This document shows positions 1 to 5,951 of a DNA stretch of 5,951 nt, in pieces. Source of the DNA: Candidatus Aegiribacteria sp. GTDB lineage: Bacteria > Fermentibacterota > Fermentibacteria > Fermentibacterales > Fermentibacteraceae. The stretch is taken from positions 1-5,951 of the forward strand of contig JAIOSX010000254.1 of assembly GCA_021107345.1 (NCBI GenBank). The letters are read 5' to 3'. The position numbers were made by a program, and so were the translations under genes. Under the pieces are notes generated by a model. It made no database searches and was not told where the DNA came from. It saw only the letters and a program-made list of their open reading frames with translations. The first letter of the stretch is position 1. Each line of letters opens with the position of its first letter.

Positions 1-2412
1 CGGGATGTAGAGAAGACCAAATCCGGAAGGGAGATCTTCAGGTATGTGTTTGGCAGGAATGATAAAAAATTCGTAGCGGAATTCGACAGAAGCGGAAGAG
101 TGCTTTCCCGCATGGAGTATCCCGGATTCAGTGCAGGACTGTCCGTTGACTCGGGCAAGGAGTACTTCGTTGACCGATCCTATAAAGTGACCCTTTCTGG
201 TTCGGGGTTTGATACGGGAAGCGTCAGCATGGACTGCGGTAGCTCCATTGCGTACACTGAGGCCGCGCCCGATGCTGTTTCAGTAGAGCCCCTGCCGGTG
301 AGAGTTGCCAAAACACCCTACGAACCGGCTGATCGCCTGATTGCAAGGATTGAGGATTCGAACCTTGAGCTTGGTCTTGGTGTGAACGGAGTGTCCGAGG
401 TTGCCCTTCACTCGGAGCCCGTAAGATTCCTCGCGCCCGGAGCAGAGGAACTGAAACTGGACCTTTCGGTTCTTGCACAGGTGTCCTCCGTGCTGATGAG
501 TTATGCCGTTGATGACGGTGAATTCTGTGAAAAACAGATTGACCTTACATCCGATATCTACCAGAGCCATGCTGCTTCGCTGCCGCCCATGGAACCGGGT
601 GTTCATACACTTTCAGTGAGGCTGGGTGAAACTGGTTACATGGAAACAGTGATACTGATTGTGGGAGTGTACTCCGGTGAACCCGTGGTGATGGATACAC
701 GAAAAGCGGCTGTGATAGTAGGCAGCGATGTGGTGCTTACAGTTGCCCGGAAGGGTGCCTCCACCTCCGTGTGGAGCCGTGGCGAGGGTGATCGCCCCAG
801 GAAGCTGGGCCGGCTCTTCATTAACGCCGGACCACCTTCAATGTGGAACTCGGATCTGCCCAGGCAGACGTACAGCCTGGAACTGGACAACGGTCAGGTA
901 ACGGCAAGGACATCCTGGCCCTCGAGGACGGGAATGACCCACTGGGTACGTGTGAAATTGTATCCTGCCGGATACGCTGAGATCGGAGGCGGTGTAGATA
1001 ATGGTTCCGATGCGCTGCAGAAGGTGCTTTTCCGTGCCGACGGCGGTTTCAGTAACGCGTTTTTACCCAGAAACGATATGATACCGCTTGCAGGTGGTTT
1101 GATGATTGAGCCCAGGGTGTACAATCAGGTGCCGGACTGGGAAGAGGATCTTTCCAATTCGGTGTCCGGGCTTGCAGCCCCGTGGATCGGCGCTACCGGC
1201 CCGGGAATATCCATCATGAAATACTTCCCCGGGTGGACCGAGCTGGAGTACGATATGCCGGGTACCCCCGAGGTGGATGTTGCTCCGGGAGAGACTCTAA
1301 CGTCACCGCTTTACCGCATGCTTTTCGCTGAAGGTGGTGTGGATAGTCTAATGTTAAGGGCATCCAGCATGGGCTGGAATGTCGGAGACTGGCGGGAGAG
1401 AACTGCATTCTTCAGGCACAATCTGAAGCCGGTGATGGCCTCGGGTACGGATATTTCTCTGAGCCATCCCCTTCACGGGGAGCGGGAAGCTGGGATAGAA
1501 GCAGGTTCGAAGAAAATTTGTTCCGGTAAGGTCAGTCAGGACATTTCAATCTCGGGTAAACTGACCGGGGAGGGTATTGCCCACGTAAGTATGTCACTTG
1601 CAAATAGGTCAACGGTTATACCTGTGTATATGGTGGAGACCGCGAAGGAGGTTGATTCCGGCAGGGATGATTCCGATTGTCTCTACCTGTCCAACGACAG
1701 GGTGAGGGCTCTCATAGATCCTTCGGCCTGCGGTCATGTGTACTCACTTGAGCTGGACGGAGTGGAATATCTGCTTTCCTCCCATCCTGAGCCCTCCGAA
1801 TTTGCCTGGGAAAAGCCCTGGTTCGGCGGAATACATCCCCGAATCACGGGCGAGAGAGGGAACCCCTATCCCCTGCAGAACGAAAAGCCGGAGATAGAGG
1901 AGTACAAGAGAATTTCAGGCGGGTTGACCGAAACGGGCTGGCGGATGACCTGGGTTGTGAATCATAAGAAGTACGGTTCACTGAAGTTGGACTGGAGCGT
2001 TGGGCTTGTACCCTCTGTTCCGGTGCTTCGCACGGTTCTTGAATGCGTGGCCCTGTCCGGTACTTATCTGGATGGAGAGCTGGAAATGAGGGGATTCATT
2101 CAGCCGGGAGGGGCCGTTGATGACGGAGTCCTTACTTGCGAGAGCTTCCCCGGTCTTGCCCAGGGGCGCAGTCACTCAGGAGCGTGGGCTGACACGGGTC
2201 AATGGGGCCGGGTGAGCAGGAAGAATTCCTTCGTTGAGGTTTATTCCGAGGAAGATGGAAATTTCTTCTGTGATGACTATGGCAGGGAAGGCTGTCACTT
2301 CTCGGTGTTCAGCGGTCATGACCGTTCGAGGAAATTCCGAATGACATGGCTTTTCGGGGCAGTTGAAGCTGATGAGGTTCTGGCCTCATCGCACAGGGCT
2401 CACAGAATGTAA
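1..2412 (+). CDS. Large beta-rich protein with C-terminal mutarotase-like domain, 5' partial
   Basis: The frame is open from base 1 to a TAA at 2410-2412, giving 803 codons; the true start lies outside the window. A GTG at 46 is possible, but the codons before it read as ordinary coherent protein, so I treat it as internal Val. Using window numbering (residue 1 = base 1), the protein is beta-rich throughout. Residues about 140-215 look like an Ig/Fn3-type sandwich ending in a PGVHTLSVRL strand, and about 510-550 may be another. From about 560 to the end the pattern resembles the galactose-mutarotase-like super-sandwich of carbohydrate-active proteins: an opening LSNDRVRALIDPSACGHVYS, then a Trp-rich PWFGGIHP motif at residues 606-613. 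No catalytic site could be assigned. A role in binding or processing sugars is an inference from fold-like patterns only. Because the N-terminus is missing, location in the cell and any fused enzyme domain are unknown. It is safest to call it a hypothetical protein. Confidence 0.85.
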   Translation, partial: RDVEKTKSGREIFRYVFGRNDKKFVAEFDRSGRVLSRMEYPGFSAGLSVDSGKEYFVDRSYKVTLSGSGFDTGSVSMDCGSSIAYTEAAPDAVSVEPLPVRVAKTPYEPADRLIARIEDSNLELGLGVNGVSEVALHSEPVRFLAPGAEELKLDLSVLAQVSSVLMSYAVDDGEFCEKQIDLTSDIYQSHAASLPPMEPGVHTLSVRLGETGYMETVILIVGVYSGEPVVMDTRKAAVIVGSDVVLTVARKGASTSVWSRGEGDRPRKLGRLFINAGPPSMWNSDLPRQTYSLELDNGQVTARTSWPSRTGMTHWVRVKLYPAGYAEIGGGVDNGSDALQKVLFRADGGFSNAFLPRNDMIPLAGGLMIEPRVYNQVPDWEEDLSNSVSGLAAPWIGATGPGISIMKYFPGWTELEYDMPGTPEVDVAPGETLTSPLYRMLFAEGGVDSLMLRASSMGWNVGDWRERTAFFRHNLKPVMASGTDISLSHPLHGEREAGIEAGSKKICSGKVSQDISISGKLTGEGIAHVSMSLANRSTVIPVYMVETAKEVDSGRDDSDCLYLSNDRVRALIDPSACGHVYSLELDGVEYLLSSHPEPSEFAWEKPWFGGIHPRITGERGNPYPLQNEKPEIEEYKRISGGLTETGWRMTWVVNHKKYGSLKLDWSVGLVPSVPVLRTVLECVALSGTYLDGELEMRGFIQPGGAVDDGVLTCESFPGLAQGRSHSGAWADTGQWGRVSRKNSFVEVYSEEDGNFFCDDYGREGCHFSVFSGHDRSRKFRMTWLFGAVEADEVLASSHRAHRM

Positions 2413-2419
2413 CACCAAT

Positions 2420-2460
2420 GGGGGCACGGGTCCCGTATCCGGCCTTGCCCCCGTGCCTTC
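2420..2460 (+). terminator. GC-rich hairpin after the large gene, no T-tract
   Basis: GGCACGGG at 2423-2430 pairs perfectly with CCCGTGCC at 2450-2457. G-U, G-U and G-C pairs at 2420-2422/2458-2460 extend the stem to 11 bp around a 19-nt loop. It begins 8 bases after the stop of the upstream gene, the usual place for a terminator. The downstream bases (GGAATAACC) contain no T-run, so it is either an atypical terminator or an mRNA 3'-end stabilising hairpin. Confidence 0.45.
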
Positions 2461-2513
2461 GGAATAACCGATCCTGATATTATTTTCAATCTGCTGAGGA
2501 TTGTATTACCGGC

Positions 2514-2542
2514 TTGCCTGCTGACGGTTGTTATGGAATATT
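2514..2542 (+). promoter_or_regulatory. Weak sigma70-like promoter candidate
   Basis: TTGCCT (2514-2519) and AATATT (2537-2542) are separated by 17 bp. Each matches the sigma70 consensus at four of six positions. They lie 32 bp upstream of the ATG at 2574 and downstream of the hairpin, a sensible place for the propeller gene promoter. Matches this weak occur often by chance, and FCB-group bacteria may use a different consensus. Confidence 0.2.
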
Positions 2543-2573
2543 CAACGAATAGTATCAACGAACGGAGAAAAAG

Positions 2574-3071
2574 ATGAAGAATACTGTTTTAGTAGTTCTT
2601 ATGGTGTTGCTGTGGGCCACTGCGGCAAACGGCTATACCGGGGCAACTTTCAGAGAAATACTCCCTGACGGTACAGTTGACATTGAGTACGAGAACACAG
2701 ATCCGGATGAACTGAGTACGTACGGGGAAACTGTATGCATTCCAACGGGTAACCGTAATTCAGGGGAGATTTGGCATTACAGCATTGTTTCGGGTTTTAC
2801 TCAGCATATGGCCCCCATCGGTTACAATGCCGCCTACGTGTTCAACGGAGGCTGGTACGGTGGAGGTAAGATGTTCGAAGGCATAACCGGGAAATTGCTG
2901 AGCCGGTTACCGGACCTGACGAATACTGGACGATGTGGGGGACTGGAACTGCTGCATCCGAGAACAGCGACATTTTCTATTCCATTATCAAGTACTCCAT
3001 CTACAACGATAACGGAACTCCAGGTTCTACCGGAGATGACTGGCTGGTTTCAGACAACAACTGTGAAATAA
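2574..3071 (+). CDS. Secreted beta-propeller protein, N-terminal fragment (frameshifted)
   Basis: The ATG at 2574 follows a GGAGA Shine-Dalgarno (2564-2568) at 5-nt spacing. The first 21 residues form a classic Sec signal peptide: a short Lys-containing start, a hydrophobic core VLVVLMVLLWATA, and probable cleavage around AANG/Y. The following residues, to about 109, are Gly/Tyr/Trp-rich (for example FNGGWYGGGKMFEGITGK) and fit the start of an exported propeller. After about base 2900 the frame changes character: it becomes Ser/Thr/Pro-rich without propeller pattern and stops at 3069-3071. At the same point the neighbouring frame takes up a sensible sequence (PDEYWTMWGTGTAASENS). I therefore read only about the first 109 residues as genuine; the remainder is out-of-frame translation. 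It is the front end of the gene continuing to 4246, not a separate gene. Confidence 0.65.
   Translation: MKNTVLVVLMVLLWATAANGYTGATFREILPDGTVDIEYENTDPDELSTYGETVCIPTGNRNSGEIWHYSIVSGFTQHMAPIGYNAAYVFNGGWYGGGKMFEGITGKLLSRLPDLTNTGRCGGLELLHPRTATFSIPLSSTPSTTITELQVLPEMTGWFQTTTVK
2870..2932 (+). other. Frameshift zone joining the two propeller fragments
   Basis: The second frame has a TAA at 2867-2869 and is open from 2870, while the first frame loses protein-like character after about 2900, so the break lies in this interval. One missing base accounts for it. For example, an extra G beside 2900 would turn CTGAG into CTGGAG and give GKLLEPVTGPDEYWTMWGTG, and a single protein of about 557 residues. No in-frame X-XXY-YYZ slippery heptamer was found here, so programmed -1 frameshifting is unlikely. 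A genuine mutation and an assembly or read error are both possible. Confidence 0.7.
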
Positions 3072-4246
3072 GCTGCTATGACCATTCATCGGCAACACCA
3101 CTCTGGACCTATATCGGTACGGACATCATTGATCCCGGTATGGTGGATAATCCCGGAAGGTTTACATGTAACGATGATGGAACAATACTGGCAGTCGGAT
3201 GTCGTATAGATGATCATTTAGCGGTGGTATTCTTCAGCAACAGCAGCAGTGTGCCTATTACGATATACGAAGATCCAACGGTTACATATCTCCCAAGACA
3301 GGTCAGGCTGACGGAAGACGGTTCAAAGTGCATTTTGCGCACTTCCGTGATGTACAGAGTAGATACAGCCACCGGGATACTTGAGGATTCCTACGATCTT
3401 GGCGCTTCCACTGACTGTTTCGGCGTATCTCCCGATGGTTCCGTAGTGGCTTATGGATTTACTGCCATTCGTGTTGCCGTATGGGATGGATCGGCATACA
3501 ATCTCGAATGGGCCAGGTCGGCAAGCGGTTATTATGCAGGCGGAGCTGCAGTTGCTGATGACAACGCCACGATATACTTCGGATGCTACAGGAGCGATTA
3601 CCTGACCAATCGCATCACCCGTCACGATATTTCCAGCTCGAATCCAATCTGGACCTACAATTACCCCACAGGCACCGGAGGCTATCAGGACGTGCTTGAA
3701 TGGATGGATTGTTCCGAGGATGGAAGATGGCTGGTAATAGGTTCCTGGGGATGCCAGACGGGTGGAGGACCGGAAGTCTGCGTAATAGATGACCAGTATC
3801 CTTCAACACCTGCCTTCACAATAGACACACCCGGATCCATATTTCATGTTGATATCACACCTGACGGCAACTACATATCCGCATCCGGAAAGCATGTACA
3901 CGCAAATGTGATGGGTTCAGGCACCGATGTCTATTTCGCCGAGATCGACCATACCGGTATAGAGGGGGAATCACCACATTCATATACGAATCTCGTTATC
4001 AATCAGGTTTATCCCAATCCTGCCTGTGGATCTGTATCCTTCAGTTTTGTTCTTCCCGAACAGGGACCGGTATCTCTGGATATCTTCGATATCAGCGGAC
4101 ACAGAGTCATTGGTTTATTCGAGGGTGTATTAAACACCGGTGAGCACGATATCGCAACGGACATTGACCTTGGAAACGGTTTGTACTTTTACAGACTGTC
4201 GGCTGAAGGAGGTTCAGCTGCCGGAAAGCTGGTTATCAGCAGATGA
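2933..4246 (+). CDS. T9SS-sorted WD40/PQQ-like beta-propeller protein, C-terminal fragment
   Basis: This frame is open from 2870; the first ATG is at 2933, but it has no Shine-Dalgarno, so it is more likely the continuation of the signal-peptide ORF than a free-standing gene. It contains at least six propeller repeats built around a turn motif: NDDGTILAVG (near 3173), TEDGSKCIL (3310), SPDGSVVAYG (3430), ADDNATIYFG (3553), SEDGRWLVIG (3712) and TPDGNYISASG (3856). These are spaced roughly 40-53 residues apart, as WD40-like blades are. Two LWTY/IWTY segments (SSATPLWTY, SSSNPIWTY) are a second repeated element. From 4001 to 4243 a sorting domain of about 80 residues follows: VYPNPACGSVSFSFVLPE, then LDIFDISGHRV, then GLYFYRLSAEGGSAAGKLVISR. 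This is the type A CTD of type IX secretion cargo, which crosses the outer membrane and is anchored or released at the surface. The FlgD-like Ig fold is a related alternative. No enzymatic residues are visible, so a binding or structural surface role is inferred. Confidence 0.8.
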   Translation: MWGTGTAASENSDIFYSIIKYSIYNDNGTPGSTGDDWLVSDNNCEISCYDHSSATPLWTYIGTDIIDPGMVDNPGRFTCNDDGTILAVGCRIDDHLAVVFFSNSSSVPITIYEDPTVTYLPRQVRLTEDGSKCILRTSVMYRVDTATGILEDSYDLGASTDCFGVSPDGSVVAYGFTAIRVAVWDGSAYNLEWARSASGYYAGGAAVADDNATIYFGCYRSDYLTNRITRHDISSSNPIWTYNYPTGTGGYQDVLEWMDCSEDGRWLVIGSWGCQTGGGPEVCVIDDQYPSTPAFTIDTPGSIFHVDITPDGNYISASGKHVHANVMGSGTDVYFAEIDHTGIEGESPHSYTNLVINQVYPNPACGSVSFSFVLPEQGPVSLDIFDISGHRVIGLFEGVLNTGEHDIATDIDLGNGLYFYRLSAEGGSAAGKLVISR

Positions 4247-4252
4247 TAACCA
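4230..4252 (+). terminator. Perfect 9-bp inverted repeat spanning the stop codon
   Basis: TGGTTATCA (4230-4238) and TGATAACCA (4244-4252) are exact reverse complements around a 5-nt loop GCAGA. The right arm begins with the TGA stop of the propeller gene. No T-tract follows, so an intrinsic terminator is uncertain. A 3'-end stabiliser, or a bidirectional site with a protein-binding role, is equally possible. Confidence 0.4.
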
Positions 4253-4324
4253 ATAGGGAACTGATCCATTAGATTTTACTTCAGGTGTACATAAGAACAA
4301 GCTGTAGCCTGCATCATCAGTGTA

Positions 4325-4348
4325 TCCGCCGAAGATCATCTTTGCGGA
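4325..4348 (+). promoter_or_regulatory. Small hairpin in the leader of the MBL hydrolase gene
   Basis: TCCGC (4325-4329) pairs with GCGGA (4344-4348). With C4330 bulged, GAAG (4331-4334) continues the stem against CTTT (4340-4343) around loop ATCAT, about nine pairs in total including one G-U. It ends 23 nt before the ATG at 4372, just upstream of the purine-rich ribosome binding region. It might affect translation, but a fold this small can arise by chance. Confidence 0.2.
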
Positions 4349-4371
4349 CTGAAAGGAAAAAAAACGGGGAA

Positions 4372-5067
4372 ATGAATGTAAAAATCATACCCATCGCCCT
4401 TGGATTCAGCAGAAGTTACGTGCTCTGGGGAGACGGGGTTATTGCAGTTGACTGCGGCTGTCCCGGAAAGAGCGGGAATTTGATCAAAGGGCTTGAAGCT
4501 GCACGGATTGTTCCCGGAGAGGTGAAACTGATTGTTATAACTCACGGCCATTCGGATCATGTAGGATCAGCCTCCGAGATCAAAGCAGCCACAGGAGCTT
4601 TGCTTGCAATACACCGCAGTGAATCGAAGTGGCTGGAGAATCCTGTCATGCCTGCGCCTCCGGGGGTTACATTGTGGGGCAGGATGTTGATGTCACTTCG
4701 CAAATACATTATGCCGGTTGAAGAAGTAAAGGCAACAGGCGTTGATCTCCTGATCGGGGATGAAGGCATTTCCCTTGAGGAATATGGAATTCCAGGCAAT
4801 GTCATCTGGACGCCCGGTCATACCTCCGGTTCCCTCAGTGTACTGCTTCATTCAGGTGATGCCTTTGTCGGTGATCTGGCCATGAACATGTTTCCCCTTC
4901 GGCTGTCACCTGGCCTGCCCATATTCGCTGAGGATATGAGCGCAGTAATAAAGAGCTGGGAACTGCTGATCGATAAAGGAGCCAGGATGGTTTATCCCGC
5001 TCACGGGAAGCCATTTCCTGTTTCGGTGATCGAGAAAAAGATCAGGCGGCATAGGGTCGAGTCTTGA
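4372..5067 (+). CDS. MBL-fold metallo-hydrolase, YflN-like
   Basis: This is a complete 231-residue metallo-beta-lactamase superfamily hydrolase, normal length for a single-domain member. I chose the ATG at 4372 because homologous-looking sequence begins there (MNVKIIPIALGFSRSYVL). The frame could extend to a GTG at 4285, but that adds an unconvincing basic stretch of 29 residues. The ribosome binding region is purine-rich: AAGGA is about 14 nt upstream and GGGGA almost abuts the start. Signature elements are in order: VDCGCPGKS (26-34), THGHSDHVGSA with H58, H60, D62 and H63, PGHTSGS with H150, GDLAMN with D168, and PAHGKP with H211. All ligands for a two-metal site, usually zinc, are intact, so it should be active. 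The DCGCPG and THGHSDHVGS signatures resemble the YflN-like/glyoxalase II-like branch of soluble cytoplasmic hydrolases; the substrate cannot be deduced. No signal peptide is visible, unlike both flanking genes, so the link to them is probably only positional. Confidence 0.93.
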   Translation: MNVKIIPIALGFSRSYVLWGDGVIAVDCGCPGKSGNLIKGLEAARIVPGEVKLIVITHGHSDHVGSASEIKAATGALLAIHRSESKWLENPVMPAPPGVTLWGRMLMSLRKYIMPVEEVKATGVDLLIGDEGISLEEYGIPGNVIWTPGHTSGSLSVLLHSGDAFVGDLAMNMFPLRLSPGLPIFAEDMSAVIKSWELLIDKGARMVYPAHGKPFPVSVIEKKIRRHRVES

Positions 5068-5132
5068 ATTTAACTTTTATGATCGTTTAGTAGCTTTTCA
5101 TAGATTTGACAGGGCAGATCCGATGGCTTACT

Positions 5133-5144
5133 TCAGTATACTGA
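5133..5144. promoter_or_regulatory. Perfect 12-bp palindrome TCAGTATACTGA
   Basis: TCAGTATACTGA equals its own reverse complement. It lies 54 bp upstream of the ATG at 5199 in the intergenic gap. It contains TATACT (5137-5142), a good -10-like hexamer, so it could be an operator overlapping a promoter. No suitable -35 lies 16-18 bp upstream: the nearby TTGACA at 5106-5111 is 25 bp away, too far. Regulator and function are unknown. Confidence 0.3.
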
Positions 5145-5198
5145 TTCAGTGGAGTCCGTCTCAGCCATTAATATTACGATGATCACCAAAGGAGAATC

Positions 5199-5684
5199 AT
5201 GAAAACAGCAATATGCAGTGCGCTGTTGTTAATGTTCATATCTACAGTGTCCGCAGTTATGCCCGATGACAATGTCTCCAGCAGGCACACTACGGTTTTT
5301 CCCTGTGTCATGGTGCGATACTCCACTCCCATCAAGGTCAGCGGAGTGTTTGGCGTTGCGATATGGCGCCCCCTTGGAAACTCACAGTATTTCGGACCGT
5401 TCTTTCAGCTCGAACCCGGTTTGGGAGGAGGAAAGATCACTATCGGAATGAGGTACGGTGAGTGCAGATTTATGCCTGTTTTCAACGCCGGGATAGCCGC
5501 CAGTCTTCTGCACAGCTGGGGTGATCGACTCCAGGGTGTTGAAAAGGGTAACACCTACGCAGGATTGGAAGGATCTGTCGGGTTCTTCGTCCTCGGTATC
5601 AACGGAGGAGTTTTCTACCATATAGCAGGAGATGATGACGACAGCGAGTGGATCTACAGCCTGGGAATAGGAGTGGGTATCTGA
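5199..5684 (+). CDS. Small exported beta-strand protein, possible outer-membrane barrel
   Basis: The ATG at 5199 has a strong Shine-Dalgarno AAAGGAG (5188-5194) at 4-nt spacing. The 161-residue product starts with a clear Sec signal peptide (MKTAICSALLLMFISTVSA), with likely cleavage after the VSA at residue 19, leaving about 142 residues. The mature part is Gly- and aromatic-rich with alternating hydrophobic strands broken by short polar turns, for example VSGVFGVAIWRP, FGPFFQLEPG, KITIGMRYG, YAGLEGSVGFFVLG and GGVFYHIAG. An acidic loop DDDDSE sits at about 147-152, followed by a final strand WIYSLGIGVGI. That pattern fits a small outer-membrane beta-barrel, but the last residue is Ile rather than the usual terminal Phe, and a periplasmic or surface beta protein is an alternative. 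No lipobox Cys is present, so it is not a lipoprotein. I do not recognise the family. Confidence 0.8.
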   Translation: MKTAICSALLLMFISTVSAVMPDDNVSSRHTTVFPCVMVRYSTPIKVSGVFGVAIWRPLGNSQYFGPFFQLEPGLGGGKITIGMRYGECRFMPVFNAGIAASLLHSWGDRLQGVEKGNTYAGLEGSVGFFVLGINGGVFYHIAGDDDDSEWIYSLGIGVGI

Positions 5685-5727
5685 TAGTTAATCATCGCAC
5701 ATGCAGTATTCATCCGCGGGAAGAAAC

Positions 5728-5951
5728 TCAGATTTTTATCCGCTCTGACAGTTTTCCGGCAAATTCATCCAGATCACCCCGTGTATGCAGGGACCGTTTG
5801 GAGAATCCTAAAAATTTCATCAGAATGGGGAGGGGCCATCCGATTGCCTTTCGCAGCATTCTTATCTCGAACTCATAAGGGTCGATGGTATGCCTACCTC
5901 TGTTCATGGAAGCCTTATCCAGCAACTCCAGTATTTCAAGCAGAAAATCCA
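5728..5951 (-). CDS. C-terminal part of an unidentified protein, 5' partial
   Basis: On the minus strand a frame runs from the window edge (its last whole codon covers 5947-5949) to a TGA at 5728-5730, so the gene's start lies beyond the window. The visible 73 residues begin DFLLEILELLDKASMNRGRH, continue through EIRMLRKAIGWPLPILMKFL, and end with GDLDEFAGKLSERIKI. The sequence is helical, basic and amphipathic, unlike the exported beta proteins beside it, and suggests a cytoplasmic enzyme tail. A stretch RGRHT-ID...IGWPLP faintly recalls the helical C-terminal domain of ketopantoate-reductase-like dehydrogenases, but this is too weak to name it. It converges on the upstream plus-strand gene with only 43 bp between the stops and no obvious shared terminator hairpin. 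Confidence 0.6.
   Translation of the reverse strand, partial: DFLLEILELLDKASMNRGRHTIDPYEFEIRMLRKAIGWPLPILMKFLGFSKRSLHTRGDLDEFAGKLSERIKI

Noticed and set aside
280..606. Minus-strand ORF of 108 codons inside the large gene
   Set aside because: It is antisense to a convincing long coding frame, with no ribosome binding site or recognisable domain.
2313..2324. Palindrome CGGTCATGACCG
   Set aside because: It lies inside the coding sequence of the large gene, is not repeated in the window, and is explained by codon choice for the residues it encodes.
2870..2932. Programmed -1 ribosomal frameshifting between the two propeller ORFs
   Set aside because: The direction (-1) fits, but no in-frame slippery heptamer is present in the possible interval, and a secreted propeller protein is not a typical recoding target.
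4285..4371. N-terminal extension of the MBL hydrolase from a GTG at 4285
   Set aside because: The added 29 residues are basic and Ser-rich with no family resemblance, the GTG has no convincing ribosome binding site, and the leader hairpin lies inside this stretch. The ATG at 4372 starts the recognisable domain.
5101..5108. TAGATTTG as a Bacteroidota-type -7 promoter element (TAnnTTTG)
   Set aside because: It matches the -7 consensus, but no TTTG -33 partner lies at the right distance upstream, and it is 90 bp from the next start codon. Too weak to annotate.
5106..5142. TTGACA and TATACT as a sigma70 promoter pair
   Set aside because: The spacer is 25 bp, well outside the 16-18 bp range, so they cannot act together as a standard promoter.
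5648..5878. Plus-strand ORF of 76 codons
   Set aside because: It overlaps the end of the exported-protein gene and lies antisense to the minus-strand gene. Its product is low-complexity and Arg/Ser-rich with no ribosome binding site, so it is a shadow frame.

Overview
This window looks like chromosomal DNA from an uncultured Gram-negative bacterium, probably of the wider FCB assemblage (Bacteroidota relatives or candidate phyla such as Fermentibacteria or Cloacimonadota). The main clue is a secreted beta-propeller protein ending in a type IX secretion (T9SS)-style C-terminal sorting domain with a YPNP entry motif. A second small exported protein looks like an outer-membrane or surface beta protein. 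The phylum is an inference; there is no rRNA or marker gene here.

Layout: (1) Bases 1-2412 hold the 3' part of a large plus-strand gene that is open at the window edge. Its product is beta-rich and ends in what looks like a galactose-mutarotase-like sandwich domain. A GC-rich hairpin without a T-tract follows it. (2) Bases 2574-4246 carry one secreted WD40/PQQ-like beta-propeller gene split between two reading frames. The first frame encodes the signal peptide and N-terminus; the second encodes the rest of the propeller and the sorting domain. One missing base near 2900 would rejoin them into a protein of about 557 residues. A perfect 9-bp inverted repeat spans the stop codon. (3) Bases 4372-5067 encode a complete metallo-beta-lactamase-fold hydrolase of the YflN-like type with all metal ligands present. 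(4) Bases 5199-5684 encode a 161-residue exported protein with a good ribosome binding site and a perfect 12-bp palindrome upstream. (5) Bases 5728-5951, minus strand, are the C-terminal end of an unidentified gene that converges on the previous one.

The four plus-strand genes are separated by gaps of about 125-160 bp, most with a hairpin or palindrome. They read better as independent units than as a tight operon. I found no tRNA, rRNA, CRISPR array, transposase or phage gene. Nothing here demonstrates a new multi-gene system. The points most worth checking are the frameshifted T9SS-type propeller gene and the unassigned large protein at the left edge.
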